Shown here in pieces: positions 15,380 through 23,990 of a stretch of 34,042 bases of DNA. Every line of letters begins with the position of its first letter. The stretch's first letter is position 1. This DNA is from an uncultured Tessaracoccus sp. (GTDB lineage: Bacteria; Actinomycetota; Actinomycetes; Propionibacteriales; Propionibacteriaceae), in assembly GCF_947286155.1 (NCBI RefSeq), contig NZ_CAMYPD010000031.1, positions 1 through 34,042 on the forward strand. The letters run 5' to 3'. The position numbers and the translations under genes were made by a program. The notes under the pieces are model-generated. The model worked only from the letters and a program-made list of their open reading frames with translations. It ran no database searches and had not been told where the DNA came from.

Positions 15380-17197
15380 ATGAGACTTCCACTGGACTTC
15401 GTGATCAAGCGCCGCGACGCCATCTCGCAGGTGCGCGCAACATCCTCCGGCGTGTACTGGCTCGCGAGCATCGCCGATCAGGATGGGCGCACTACGGTTC
15501 GCCGGTGGCGCGATGGCGAGACCGTCGACCTCACGCCCGAGGCGAGCGTCCGCACCCGCGTGATGGAGTACGGCGGCGGCGCATACGACGCCGAGCACGA
15601 CGCCGTCGTCTACAACGACGATCGCACCAACCAGGTGTTTCTCCTCGACGAGCACGGCACTCGCCCGCTCACGCCCGAGCAGCATCGATACTTCTACGCT
15701 GGCCTGCACGTGCAGCTGGCTGATGGGGTTGTCGTCGCGGTGCGGGAAGATCACGACGCGCCGGACGAGCCGCGCACGGAGGTCGTCGCGCTGCCCCTCG
15801 ACGAGGTCTCTGAGGGCATCGTCGTCGCTACGGGCGCCGACTTCTACGCGGGGCCGCGAATCCGCAACCGCGTCGTCGCATGGCAGCAGTGGGATCACCC
15901 CAACATGGGCTGGGATACGTCGTCGATCTGGACGAAGAACCTCGACGACGACGAGCCAGCCCGCGAGGTGTATGCATCCGACGGGGTGAGCGCACAGCGT
16001 CCGATGTGGCTGGCTGCAGGAAAGCTTGCGTACACCTCCGACGAGTCGGGGTTCTGGAACTGGCACGTCGTGGAAGGCGATCATCGCGCAACGTTCGCGG
16101 GCGATCACGACTGCGATACGCCGATCTGGGTGCTCGACAGGCCTGCGGCGTGCGCCGTCGGACCTGACCTGGTAGCCACCATCGAAATCGTCGATGGCTA
16201 CGGGCGACTCGCGATGTGGCAGCCCTCCACCGGGGGCGTGACCTACCCGTTGCGCAGCACCGTCTGGATCGAATCCGTTGCCACCTTCGACGACAATCTC
16301 TACGCAGTTGCGGAATGGGCCGACCGCCCCGCAACGCTCGTGGCCATCTCTCCGACGGGCACCGTGGACGAACTCGCCGGTGCCGGCGAGGCGCCCTGCG
16401 TGGCGAAGATGGCCGCACGCAAGGCCGGCGAGGCGCACTACTGGTTCGCGGCCCCTCCAGGCGTCGAGCGTCCGCCGCTCATCGTGAAGACCCACGGAGG
16501 GCCGACGGCGCAAGCCACCGCCGGGTACAGCGAGGAAATGCAGTTCTGGCTCTCACGCGGCTTCGCCGTCGCAGATGTGAACTACCGCGGATCCACCGGT
16601 TTCGGGAGGGCCTACCGCGACGCGCTGCGCGGCAAGTGGGGCGTGGCCGACGTCGAGGATGTCGTGGCGGCGGTGCGCGATCTGAGCGAGGCCGGCCTCG
16701 TCGACCCCGACCGCGTCGCCATCAAGGGTGGCTCCGCAGGCGGCTACACCACACTGCAGGCGCTCGTCACCACCGACGTGTTCAGCGCCGGGCTCTCGCG
16801 CTACGGCATCGGCGATTTGGAGGCGCTCGTCAGCGACACCCACAAGTTCGAGTCGCGTTACCCCTACGGGCTCATCGGCGGTGAGTGGCCGGAGGCACGC
16901 GACCTCTACGTGGAGCGCTCCCCCATCCACCACCTCGACCAGCTCTCGACGCCGATGCTGATCATGCAAGGCCTCGAAGACAAGGTCGTGCCACCCAACC
17001 AGGCATTCCAGATGGCCGACGCGGTGCGCGAAGCCGGCAAACCACTCGCGCTGCTGACCTTCGAGAAGGAGGGGCACGGCTTCCGCACGATGGATGCGCG
17101 CTGGCGTGCGCTCGCCGCCGAGCTCAGCTTCTTGGAGCAGGTGTTCGGGCTGCCGATCAGCGACGACATCCCGTCGCTCGAGATCGAAAACCTGTAG
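15380..17197 (+). CDS. S9 family peptidase (prolyl oligopeptidase type)
   Basis: 605 residues. The N-terminal half (about 1-345) has repeated beta-propeller-like strands. The C-terminal half is an alpha/beta-hydrolase with the nucleophile in GGSAGGY (Ser452), Asp in GLEDKVVPPNQ and His in KEGHGFR, forming the triad. HGGPTAQATAGY is the oxyanion strand typical of acylaminoacyl-peptidases. It probably cleaves short peptides in the cytoplasm, as there is no signal peptide. It is a single gene with its own promoter and a terminator shared with the convergent yggS gene. Confidence 0.92.
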   Translation: MRLPLDFVIKRRDAISQVRATSSGVYWLASIADQDGRTTVRRWRDGETVDLTPEASVRTRVMEYGGGAYDAEHDAVVYNDDRTNQVFLLDEHGTRPLTPEQHRYFYAGLHVQLADGVVVAVREDHDAPDEPRTEVVALPLDEVSEGIVVATGADFYAGPRIRNRVVAWQQWDHPNMGWDTSSIWTKNLDDDEPAREVYASDGVSAQRPMWLAAGKLAYTSDESGFWNWHVVEGDHRATFAGDHDCDTPIWVLDRPAACAVGPDLVATIEIVDGYGRLAMWQPSTGGVTYPLRSTVWIESVATFDDNLYAVAEWADRPATLVAISPTGTVDELAGAGEAPCVAKMAARKAGEAHYWFAAPPGVERPPLIVKTHGGPTAQATAGYSEEMQFWLSRGFAVADVNYRGSTGFGRAYRDALRGKWGVADVEDVVAAVRDLSEAGLVDPDRVAIKGGSAGGYTTLQALVTTDVFSAGLSRYGIGDLEALVSDTHKFESRYPYGLIGGEWPEARDLYVERSPIHHLDQLSTPMLIMQGLEDKVVPPNQAFQMADAVREAGKPLALLTFEKEGHGFRTMDARWRALAAELSFLEQVFGLPISDDIPSLEIENL

Positions 17198-17213
17198 CGA
17201 CGGCGCCCGTCGC
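17197..17213. terminator. Bidirectional terminator hairpin
   Basis: GCGACGG (17197-17203) and CCGTCGC (17207-17213) form a perfect 7-bp stem with a three-base loop in the 20-base gap between the convergent peptidase and YggS genes. Confidence 0.55.
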
Positions 17214-17217
17214 GGCC

Positions 17218-17904
17218 TCAGGCAGCTGGCCTGGGGCCGAAGATGGCGGTGCCGATACGTACGATGGTCGAGCCCTCAGCGATGGCGAGTTCGAAGTCGC
17301 CAGACATGCCCATGCTGAGCTGATTCCACGCACGCTCGGGAAACGCCTCACGCAGGCGGTCGCGCACCTCGCGCAGGGTTCGGAAGCAGCCGGCCACCTC
17401 GTCGCGATTGGGCGACGGCATGGCCATGGTCATGAGCCCCTGCACGTTGAGTGCCTCGAATCCGAGGAGCTGTTCGACGAAACGCTCGGACTCGCTCGGC
17501 GCGATGCCCGCCTTCTGGGGCTCGTTCGAGGTGTTCACCTGCACGAGCACAGGCAGGGTACGCCCGGCGTCGCAGAGTCGCTGGTCCAGATTTGCGGCCA
17601 GCTCAAGGGAGTCGAGGGAGTGCAGTTCCGCCACGGCCTCCACCACGAGCTTGGCCTTGTTGCGCTGCGCATGCCCGATCATCACGAAGCGGGCGCCCGG
17701 AAGCTCAGCGTGCTTGCGCGCCAGTTCTTGCAGGCGGTTCTCTCCGAACATCCGGTAGCCGCGATCCATGCACGCGCGCACCTCGTCGACCGAGCGAAAC
17801 TTGGTGACGGGCATTAGCCGAATCTCCGACGGATCTCGTCCCGCAGCCTGCGCAGCGCGCGCGATCTGCGTCTCCAGTTGTTCCAGTGCAGTTGTTATGG
17901 CCAT
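17218..17904 (-). CDS. YggS/PROSC family pyridoxal-phosphate-binding protein
   Basis: 228 residues. The PLP lysine is Lys35 in MPVTKF. Further family blocks are YRMFGENRLQE, FVMIGHAQRNK and LSMGMSGDFELAIAEGSTIVRIGTAIFG. Members hold PLP and keep B6 and amino-acid pools in balance, with no confirmed catalytic reaction. The usual HLQ or NLQ in the third block is HAQ here, a mild deviation. In many bacteria yggS lies with cell-division genes; here it is the last gene of the MoxR-DUF58-VWA operon. Its ATG overlaps the end of the VWA gene by 10 bases. Confidence 0.92.
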   Translation of the reverse strand: MAITTALEQLETQIARAAQAAGRDPSEIRLMPVTKFRSVDEVRACMDRGYRMFGENRLQELARKHAELPGARFVMIGHAQRNKAKLVVEAVAELHSLDSLELAANLDQRLCDAGRTLPVLVQVNTSNEPQKAGIAPSESERFVEQLLGFEALNVQGLMTMAMPSPNRDEVAGCFRTLREVRDRLREAFPERAWNQLSMGMSGDFELAIAEGSTIVRIGTAIFGPRPAA

Positions 17905-18860
17905 CGTGCCCCCAAGGATATGACCCCGAGCGCGGCGAGGGCAGCGAAAATGAGCGCGAGTCCGGCGTAGCGGTCTGCGACTTCCACCGGCACGCGTTCA
18001 TATCCGACGGATTCGCTAATGGCGTCGTAGGTTTCGTCGAGCTGCCCAGCCGATTCTGCCGAGTACTTCTTCCCTCCGGAGAGTTTGGCGATGTCGGACA
18101 GCTCGTAGTGGTCGACGGGCACGCGCTGGCGGGTGCCGTCGTCGTCGATGACGTAGCCCTCGTCGGTGCCGTAGGCGATCGTGTAGACGGGCACTCCGCG
18201 TTCTTTCGCGGCCTTCGCCCCCGACGCGGAAGAACGCCCCATGTTGGTGGCACCGTCGGAGAGCAGCACAATGACGGCGGGCGCGCCCTTGTCTGGGTTC
18301 TTGGGGTCGGGCGGCACGAGCGCCAGGGAATCCAACCCGGTGTAGATGCCCTCGCCAATCGCAGTCGACGGCGCCATCTTCAGCGCATCGATAGCTCGGG
18401 TTGCGGCGCCGCGATCCACGGTGGGTGGGACGACGAGCTGCGCCGTGCCTGCAAACGACACCACCGCGACGTTGAACGCCTCCGGCAACGTGCCAATAAA
18501 CTCCTTCGCCGATTCCTTCGCGGCAGTCATCCGCGTCGGCTTGATGTCCTCGGACTCCATCGACCACGAGACGTCGATGGCCACCACGATGGTGGCGCGG
18601 TCTCGCGGCTTGTTGGCGTAGTCCTTGGGCACGGCCCAGGCGACGATCAGCATGGCGATGCTGAGCAGCGATAGGAGCACCGCCCCGTGGCGCTTCCAGG
18701 CTGCGTCTTTAGGCAGCACCTGGTTGATGCGGTTGCGGCGTTTGGGACTACGGTTCTGCTGGCGCGTGGCCAGCAGAAGATAGAGCAGGCCGATCGCGGG
18801 CACCAACACCAGCGCGTAGAGCCGCACCGGGTACATAAACTCGAGAATCTGAGGAATCAT
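17895..18860 (-). CDS. VWA-domain membrane protein (BatA/B-like), second copy
   Basis: About 321 residues. Two N-terminal membrane helices (about residues 11-30 and 58-78) precede a von Willebrand A domain with the metal site DVSWSM, the later T and D positions of MIDAS, and LLSDGATNMG. A last helix (LALIFAALAALGVISLGA) ends the protein. The ATG at 18860 overlaps the upstream stop (ATGA) and has GAGGTGG seven bases before it. A GTG at 18869 is the alternative start. It is paralogous to the gene upstream. VWA proteins of this kind work with MoxR ATPases, probably at the membrane. Confidence 0.9.
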   Translation of the reverse strand: MIPQILEFMYPVRLYALVLVPAIGLLYLLLATRQQNRSPKRRNRINQVLPKDAAWKRHGAVLLSLLSIAMLIVAWAVPKDYANKPRDRATIVVAIDVSWSMESEDIKPTRMTAAKESAKEFIGTLPEAFNVAVVSFAGTAQLVVPPTVDRGAATRAIDALKMAPSTAIGEGIYTGLDSLALVPPDPKNPDKGAPAVIVLLSDGATNMGRSSASGAKAAKERGVPVYTIAYGTDEGYVIDDDGTRQRVPVDHYELSDIAKLSGGKKYSAESAGQLDETYDAISESVGYERVPVEVADRYAGLALIFAALAALGVISLGARWP

Positions 18861-19822
18861 TTCGGCCACCTCGCTGCCATCATCACCGCGCCGAGGGCCG
18901 CGACGATTGCGAATCCGAGTGAGGCGAACGCGTACTGCGCAGTGATGGGTTTTTGCACTTCCTCGTAGCCAAACGTCGATTCGAGGTTCTTGTACGCATC
19001 CTTGAGCGCCCCGGCACTGTCGGCGGTCACGGCCTTGCCGTCGGTGTCCTTGGCGATCTTGTCGAGCGCGGCCACGTCGGGTGCAACCTGCTCGCGTTTC
19101 CCGTCGAGATCGACGTAGCCGTTCTCCGTGCCGAACGCGACGGTGTAGATCGGCACTTTGGCCTGCTTCGCACGCTGAGCCGCGGCGGAGGGTTCGCCGC
19201 CGTCGGTGTTCGTCCCGTCGGAGAGCAGCACCACCATGGCGGGAGCTGGCTCTTCATCGTCGCCCACCGGGGCAAGCTTCACAGCGGCGAGGGCCTCGTC
19301 GATGGAATCGCCAATCGCAGTGCCGTCTTTAAGCTGTAGCGCTCCGATCGCGCGCGAGAGTGCGCCGCGGTCGGTGGACGGTGGCATCCGCACCGACGGC
19401 TGCCCGCTCAGCTCTACGAGCGCGACGTTGTAGCTCTCGGGCAGGCCATTGACGAACTCCTGTGCCTGCTGTTTGGCCGCGTCCAGGCGGTTGGGTGACA
19501 CGTCGGTGGCCTGCATCGACTGCGACGTGTCCACCACCATCACGACGGTGGCTCGCTCCCGGCGCTCCTTCTCTGTGCCGAGCGGTTGTGCCCAGGCCAG
19601 CGCCAGGGCGACCAGCGAACACAGCGACATGGCGACGGCCACGTGGCGCGTCCAGCGCTTCTGGCCTCCGACGACTTTCCCGAGCACGCCGGTGTTCGTG
19701 AAGCGCATGGAGAAGCGCTTCTTGAGGCGCAGCAGGATGACGTAGAGCAGCACGAGCACGGGCAGCGCCAGCAGCGCCCACAGTCGTTGCGGCGATTCGA
19801 AGTCCGGCACCCAGGAGAACAT
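18857..19822 (-). CDS. VWA-domain membrane protein (BatA/B-like), first copy
   Basis: 321 residues with the same plan as its downstream paralogue: helices at about 14-32 and 59-80, a VWA domain with MIDAS DTSQSM and VLLSDGTNTDGG, and a C-terminal helix (FASLGFAIVAALGAVMMAA). The ATG directly follows the DUF58 stop codon (TAGATG, no gap), so the two are translationally coupled. The pair probably arose by tandem duplication. The outer VWA domain is expected to bind a protein partner through Mg2+. Confidence 0.9.
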   Translation of the reverse strand: MFSWVPDFESPQRLWALLALPVLVLLYVILLRLKKRFSMRFTNTGVLGKVVGGQKRWTRHVAVAMSLCSLVALALAWAQPLGTEKERRERATVVMVVDTSQSMQATDVSPNRLDAAKQQAQEFVNGLPESYNVALVELSGQPSVRMPPSTDRGALSRAIGALQLKDGTAIGDSIDEALAAVKLAPVGDDEEPAPAMVVLLSDGTNTDGGEPSAAAQRAKQAKVPIYTVAFGTENGYVDLDGKREQVAPDVAALDKIAKDTDGKAVTADSAGALKDAYKNLESTFGYEEVQKPITAQYAFASLGFAIVAALGAVMMAARWPK

Positions 19823-20821
19823 CTACTTGCTCACCCCTTGCGGGGGCTGGTGGAGGAATGCAGCGGTGCGGCGGTAATTCAGCACGAATCGGGCGATGTC
19901 GGTAACCCAGTCTCGGTCGGTGCGGAGCCGAATATGTCCGGCCCCTGCGCGTCGGATGGCGGTGGCGACGCGTTCTCGCTGCGCCGCCGTCGCGGCATTC
20001 ATGCGATTGCGGGCGGCCTCGTCGGAGGTGTTGATGTAGCGGGCGAAGTCTGTTTCTGGGTCGCGGATCAGCATCTCCCCCACGTCGGGGAAATCCACCT
20101 CGGCGGCGTCAAGCACCTCGATGCACAGCACCTGGTTGCGCACGCCCAGGCGGCGCAAGGCACGTTCCCAAGGTGGGGGCACGTCCGGGTCGAGTTCGTC
20201 CTCGCCCGGTGTGAGGAAGTCAGAAACCACCACGCGCATGCCCCGTCGGCGCTGCATCCGGGCGAGCTGCTCGATGCCCTCCCCCAGTTCGAAGGTGGCT
20301 TCGAGGTTGTCTTGGACGATGGGTTCCTCCAGCATTTTGCGCAGCAGACCGTACAAGGCGGTGCGGCCGCTACGAGCAGGGATGCGCTTGACCTCGTCGG
20401 AGCGCATCATCATGCCGCCGAAGCGGTCGCCCATCTTTTGGCTCAAGAATCCGATGGTGGCGATGGCCGCAATGCCGAGGTCGCGCTTGGTGATGCCTTC
20501 GGTGCCCCAGTTCATCGACGGGGTGAGGTCGAGCAATGCCCAGATTTCGAGTTCGCGGTCGGCCATGGTGTCGCGCACGTGGGGAACGCTGGTGCGGGCG
20601 GTGACGGCCCAGTCCATCTTGCGCACGTCGTCTTGGCCGGGTTGATAGACGCGGGCATCGTTGGTGTCGGTACCCGGACCAGGCAGGAGACCCAGGTGAT
20701 CGCCCTGCAGGAAGCCCTCGAGCCGACGCACGACCGTGAGCTCGATCCGTCGAAGCGCAGCCTCCGGGGCGAGCCTGTTGAGGGGGATGGTGGGGCCCGT
20801 CGGCGCGTGGAGCACCGACAT
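19823..20821 (-). CDS. DUF58 domain protein
   Basis: About 332 residues from the ATG at 20821. The family core is clear: ELTVVRRLEGFLQGDHLGLL, then a VYQPGQDDVRKMDWAVTART block, HVRDTMADRELEIWALLDLT and a degenerate VWA-like DLTPSM. DUF58 proteins lie between MoxR and VWA genes in many bacteria and act in the same unknown complex. The frame is open to a GTG at 20932, overlapping moxR by 61 bases, with another GTG at 20866. None has a strong ribosome site. I chose 20821 because the family normally begins shortly before LRRIELTV. Confidence 0.85.
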   Translation of the reverse strand: MSVLHAPTGPTIPLNRLAPEAALRRIELTVVRRLEGFLQGDHLGLLPGPGTDTNDARVYQPGQDDVRKMDWAVTARTSVPHVRDTMADRELEIWALLDLTPSMNWGTEGITKRDLGIAAIATIGFLSQKMGDRFGGMMMRSDEVKRIPARSGRTALYGLLRKMLEEPIVQDNLEATFELGEGIEQLARMQRRRGMRVVVSDFLTPGEDELDPDVPPPWERALRRLGVRNQVLCIEVLDAAEVDFPDVGEMLIRDPETDFARYINTSDEAARNRMNAATAAQRERVATAIRRAGAGHIRLRTDRDWVTDIARFVLNYRRTAAFLHQPPQGVSK

Positions 20822-20871
20822 CGCTGCGCCCAGCTGCCCCGGGGCCTCGAACTGTGGCTGTCCCACGGCGA

Positions 20872-21933
20872 TTAGGCGCGTCCTGGTTCGCGAGTGGGGC
20901 CCTGCGTCGCTTGTGGTTGCTGGTTGTTCCACACTGGCGTGGGGGCGGGAACCATCGCGACGATGCGCGCAACGACGTCGTCGGGGTCGACGTTGTCTGC
21001 CACCGCGTCAAAGCCCAGCACGAGACGATGTGCCATCACGTCCTTCGCCACAGCCTGCACGTCGGTGGGAAGCACGTAGTCGCGGCCATTGATGAGGGCA
21101 AGCGCCCGCGATGCGGCGACGAGTCCCAAGGTGGCTCGAGGCGAGCAGCCGATAGAAATGACCGATTCGAGGTCGGGCATGCCAAAATCCGACGGTTCGC
21201 GCGTCGCGAGCACGAGCCGCACGATGTACTCGGCCACGAGATTGTGGACGAACACGTTCGACGCCATGTCCTGCAGGTGGCGGATCAGTTCCGGATTGAG
21301 AACGCGCTGCGCGGTGGGCGGCGTGACGGACATGCGTCGGAGGATTTCGAGCTCCTCATTGCCGCGCGGGTATGGCACGTCGACTTTGACGAGGAAGCGG
21401 TCGCGCTGGGCCTCAGGCAGTGGGTAGACGCCCTCGGATTCGACGGGGTTCTGGGTGGCGATCACGATGAAGGGCTTGGGGGCCGGGTAGGTCTTGCCAC
21501 CGATGGAGACCTGCTTTTCAGCCATGAGCTCGAGCATCGCGGACTGCACCTTCGCGGGCGCGCGGTTGATCTCGTCGGCGAGGACGAAGTTGACGAACAC
21601 CGGCCCGAGTTCGATGTCGAATGATTCCGAGGAGGCCGAGTAGATGCGTGTGCCGACGATGTCGGAAGGCACGAGGTCGGGCGTGAACTGGACGCGCGCG
21701 AAATCGCCACCGACGACGTCCGCGAAGCTCCTCACCGCCAGTGTTTTCGCCACGCCGGGAACACCTTCCAGCAAGCAGTGGCCTTTGGCGAGCAGCGACA
21801 CCATGAGCTGCTGCACCATGTGCTCTTGACCGACGATGACTCGTTGCACCTGGCTGATGGATTGCCCCAACAGTTGCGACGCTTCGGCAACGTTGGTCGG
21901 CATAGCTGCCTGTTCGTTCGGCGAACTGCTCAC
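20872..21933 (-). CDS. MoxR family AAA+ ATPase
   Basis: About 353 residues. Walker A is EGVPGVAKT, Walker B is VLADEINRAPAKVQSAMLE, and sensor 1 lies in IATQNPVESEGVYPLPEAQRDRF. The C-terminal lid has SPRATLGLVAASRALALINGRDYVLPTDV, the MoxR pattern. It is a chaperone-like ATPase acting with the DUF58 and VWA proteins. The GTG at 21933 is preferred over the ATG at 21903 because AAGGAG lies nine bases before it. It is the first gene of the five-gene minus-strand operon. Confidence 0.93.
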   Translation of the reverse strand: MSSSPNEQAAMPTNVAEASQLLGQSISQVQRVIVGQEHMVQQLMVSLLAKGHCLLEGVPGVAKTLAVRSFADVVGGDFARVQFTPDLVPSDIVGTRIYSASSESFDIELGPVFVNFVLADEINRAPAKVQSAMLELMAEKQVSIGGKTYPAPKPFIVIATQNPVESEGVYPLPEAQRDRFLVKVDVPYPRGNEELEILRRMSVTPPTAQRVLNPELIRHLQDMASNVFVHNLVAEYIVRLVLATREPSDFGMPDLESVISIGCSPRATLGLVAASRALALINGRDYVLPTDVQAVAKDVMAHRLVLGFDAVADNVDPDDVVARIVAMVPAPTPVWNNQQPQATQGPTREPGRA

Positions 21934-22045
21934 GCGCTTGGTCTCCTTGATCGAAAATGTACTGCCGCCACGATACCGTCCAAGGCAATCGTTCACCTGG
22001 GACGCGCTTGGCCGTTGCACTGTGCTGCTTGCAATATATGGTTCG

Positions 22046-22981
22046 ATGGAGTCAATGAGCGACCCGCATGAAGAGCTCGGGCCCGAACCCGACGCCACCA
22101 CCGAGGTGCCGCGCGAAGCACTCACTGAGCGCAGGCGCGGCGGTGCTGCGTTCCCTGAAGAACCGTTTCGAGGCCATGAGCCGCTCGACGAGGACGACCC
22201 CGTCAAGATCAACTCGTTCTGGCTCGACGCCCGCCTGGCCGTCACGCCGGCCGGAGTGGCCTACGCCGCCCACGAAGACCACTCCGACGAGGTCATGCTG
22301 CTCCTGCTCAGTGAAGGCGCGGCAGGCGATGCGGCGGCACGAGCACGCTTCTCGGGCGAGATCAATGCCATGCACATCGACACCGTCGTGGCTCGCGGCG
22401 GAGACGGCCAAGACGAAGGCCGCATGGGCGTGCGGTATCGGCCAGAGGAAGACAGCCCGCATCTGGATGACCTGCCACCAGCCGCGCCTTGGGCGGCCCT
22501 CGCGTTCGACGGATCTGCCGCAGCCGTGGCGGAGGCCCGTCGGGTGCTCAACGCCGTCGACCTGGAAACGGCCACGCCCATCAGCAAGCCGAGTGGTCCG
22601 AGCTTCCAGCTGCCCTGGATTCACCAAACAGGGGTGGGACGCACGCGAGTGTGGCCGCTCGCGTGGCCTGCACGCAAGGATCAGGCCGGTTGGATTTCCA
22701 TCTTCACGTCGTGGCTGCTGATGCTGCTCATCGCTGCGCTCGGGCTTCTGCTCGCCATTCTCGTGTTCCAGAATGCCCCGCTGGTGTCTCCTCCGGCACC
22801 CATTCCGTCGCAAGCATCCGACGGTGGCAGCGGCAGCGGGTCACCCCAGTCGGGTTCTCCGACGTCGGGAGAGCCGTCCGGCCCGCCCAAGACAGACCAC
22901 ACCCATGAGCCCACCATGGGCGAACCCGATGAGCCGGAGTCAGATGGTGGCGGTGAACCGACGGTGAACCGGAGGCTGTAA
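22046..22981 (+). CDS. Single-pass membrane protein, unknown function
   Basis: About 311 residues. An acidic N-terminal cytoplasmic region of about 210 residues contains a folded part (VKINSFWLDARLAVTPAGVAYAAHEDHSDEVMLLLLSEGA). It is followed by one hydrophobic helix (about 218-242) and a disordered tail rich in Pro, Ser, Gly and Glu that should lie outside. A -10-like TATATG (22035-22040) is five bases before the ATG, suggesting a leaderless message. The gene is divergent from moxR, so it may share regulation with that operon, possibly as an accessory factor. I do not recognise the family. Confidence 0.8.
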   Translation: MESMSDPHEELGPEPDATTEVPREALTERRRGGAAFPEEPFRGHEPLDEDDPVKINSFWLDARLAVTPAGVAYAAHEDHSDEVMLLLLSEGAAGDAAARARFSGEINAMHIDTVVARGGDGQDEGRMGVRYRPEEDSPHLDDLPPAAPWAALAFDGSAAAVAEARRVLNAVDLETATPISKPSGPSFQLPWIHQTGVGRTRVWPLAWPARKDQAGWISIFTSWLLMLLIAALGLLLAILVFQNAPLVSPPAPIPSQASDGGSGSGSPQSGSPTSGEPSGPPKTDHTHEPTMGEPDEPESDGGGEPTVNRRL

Positions 22982-22999
22982 CCGCGTCGGCAATGCAAG

Positions 23000-23076
23000 T
23001 GGTGGGGCGTGCGGGGCTCGAACCCGCGACCCAGGGATTATGAGTCCCCTGCTCTAACCGGCTGAGCTAACGCCCC
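23000..23076 (-). tRNA. tRNA with CAU anticodon (elongator Met or Ile2)
   Basis: A full cloverleaf on the minus strand: acceptor GGGGCGT/ACGCCCC, D-arm, anticodon CAT at 23042-23040 in a CTCATAA loop, T-arm GCGGG-TTCGAGC-CCCGC, discriminator A, and encoded CCA at 23002-23000. CAU is read as Met, or as Ile when C34 is modified to lysidine. The AGCAGGGGACTCATAATCCC arm resembles Ile2 in some bacteria, but I cannot settle it by eye. Confidence 0.92.
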
Positions 23077-23132
23077 TCGTCGCGTCCAATTGAACTCGAC
23101 AAGCTTAGCGAATCGCCGCCCTGTCCTGCGTG

Positions 23133-23930
23133 CTACGGCGCGACGGTGTCCAGCCAGCGCGCAACGCCCGCAGGTCCGTCGCACAACACGTCGGCACGTG
23201 ACGCGAGCTCCGGGCGCTCGTCGGAGGTGGACACCACGACGACGCCCGTCTCACCTTGCGCCTGCCGCTGGCGGATGACGTCGAAGGCGGGAACGTCGCC
23301 CAGATCGTCGCCGACCATCGCGACGACGTCGCAGCCCACCTCCTTGATCAGCGCCCGAAGCGTGTCCCCCTTCGATATCTGGTGCGCGCGCAGTTCGAGC
23401 ACTTCCTTACCCGGCTCGATGGTGAGGCTGTAACGCCGCGCGACGGCGAGCACGTCCGGTTCGATCTTGTCGAGCGTGCCGGCGGGGGCACGTCGGGTAT
23501 GGACTCCCAGCGCGTGATGCTTGTCCTCGAGGTAGAGCCCCGGATACTGCTCTGCCAAACCCGCCAGATCCCGCAGCGCTGAGCGCACCGATTCCGGAGA
23601 TTCGGGCACCTGCCGCCCGTCCTTGTCGAGGCGTTCCGCACCGTACTGGCCGAGCACGATCAGCTTGGACAGCAGGGCTGCGTCGAGACAGGCCAGCTCC
23701 TCTACTTCCTCGACGGGGCGGCCTGTGATGATGGCGACCTGGCCGATGCGTCCGATGAGACGCCCGAGTGCATCGCGGGCATCGGGATGGATGTACGCCT
23801 GCGTTGGGTCGGGCACTACGTCGGAGAGTGTGCCGTCGAAATCCAGTGCCACAAGGGTGGATTCGGGGTGAGCTGCTGCTGCTTGCAGAAAGGCCTTCTC
23901 GTAATCGTTGGGATGTGCAGGTGTTTCCAT
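23133..23930 (-). CDS. otsB: Trehalose-6-phosphate phosphatase
   Basis: 265 residues, HAD superfamily. The nucleophile motif is ALDFDGTLSDVV near residue 30, motif II lies in VAIITGRPVEEV, and motif IV is MVGDDLGDVPAF. It removes phosphate from trehalose-6-phosphate made by OtsA, giving the stress protectant trehalose. It is divergent from otsA across a 60-base gap that must hold both promoters. No clear ribosome site precedes the ATG at 23930, so the start is less certain than the identity. Confidence 0.92.
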   Translation of the reverse strand: METPAHPNDYEKAFLQAAAAHPESTLVALDFDGTLSDVVPDPTQAYIHPDARDALGRLIGRIGQVAIITGRPVEEVEELACLDAALLSKLIVLGQYGAERLDKDGRQVPESPESVRSALRDLAGLAEQYPGLYLEDKHHALGVHTRRAPAGTLDKIEPDVLAVARRYSLTIEPGKEVLELRAHQISKGDTLRALIKEVGCDVVAMVGDDLGDVPAFDVIRQRQAQGETGVVVVSTSDERPELASRADVLCDGPAGVARWLDTVAP

Positions 23931-23990
23931 GCATCAAGCTTGGCATGTTTCCGGCTTCGGTAGGGTGGAGAGCGATATTAGGAGGAGCAG

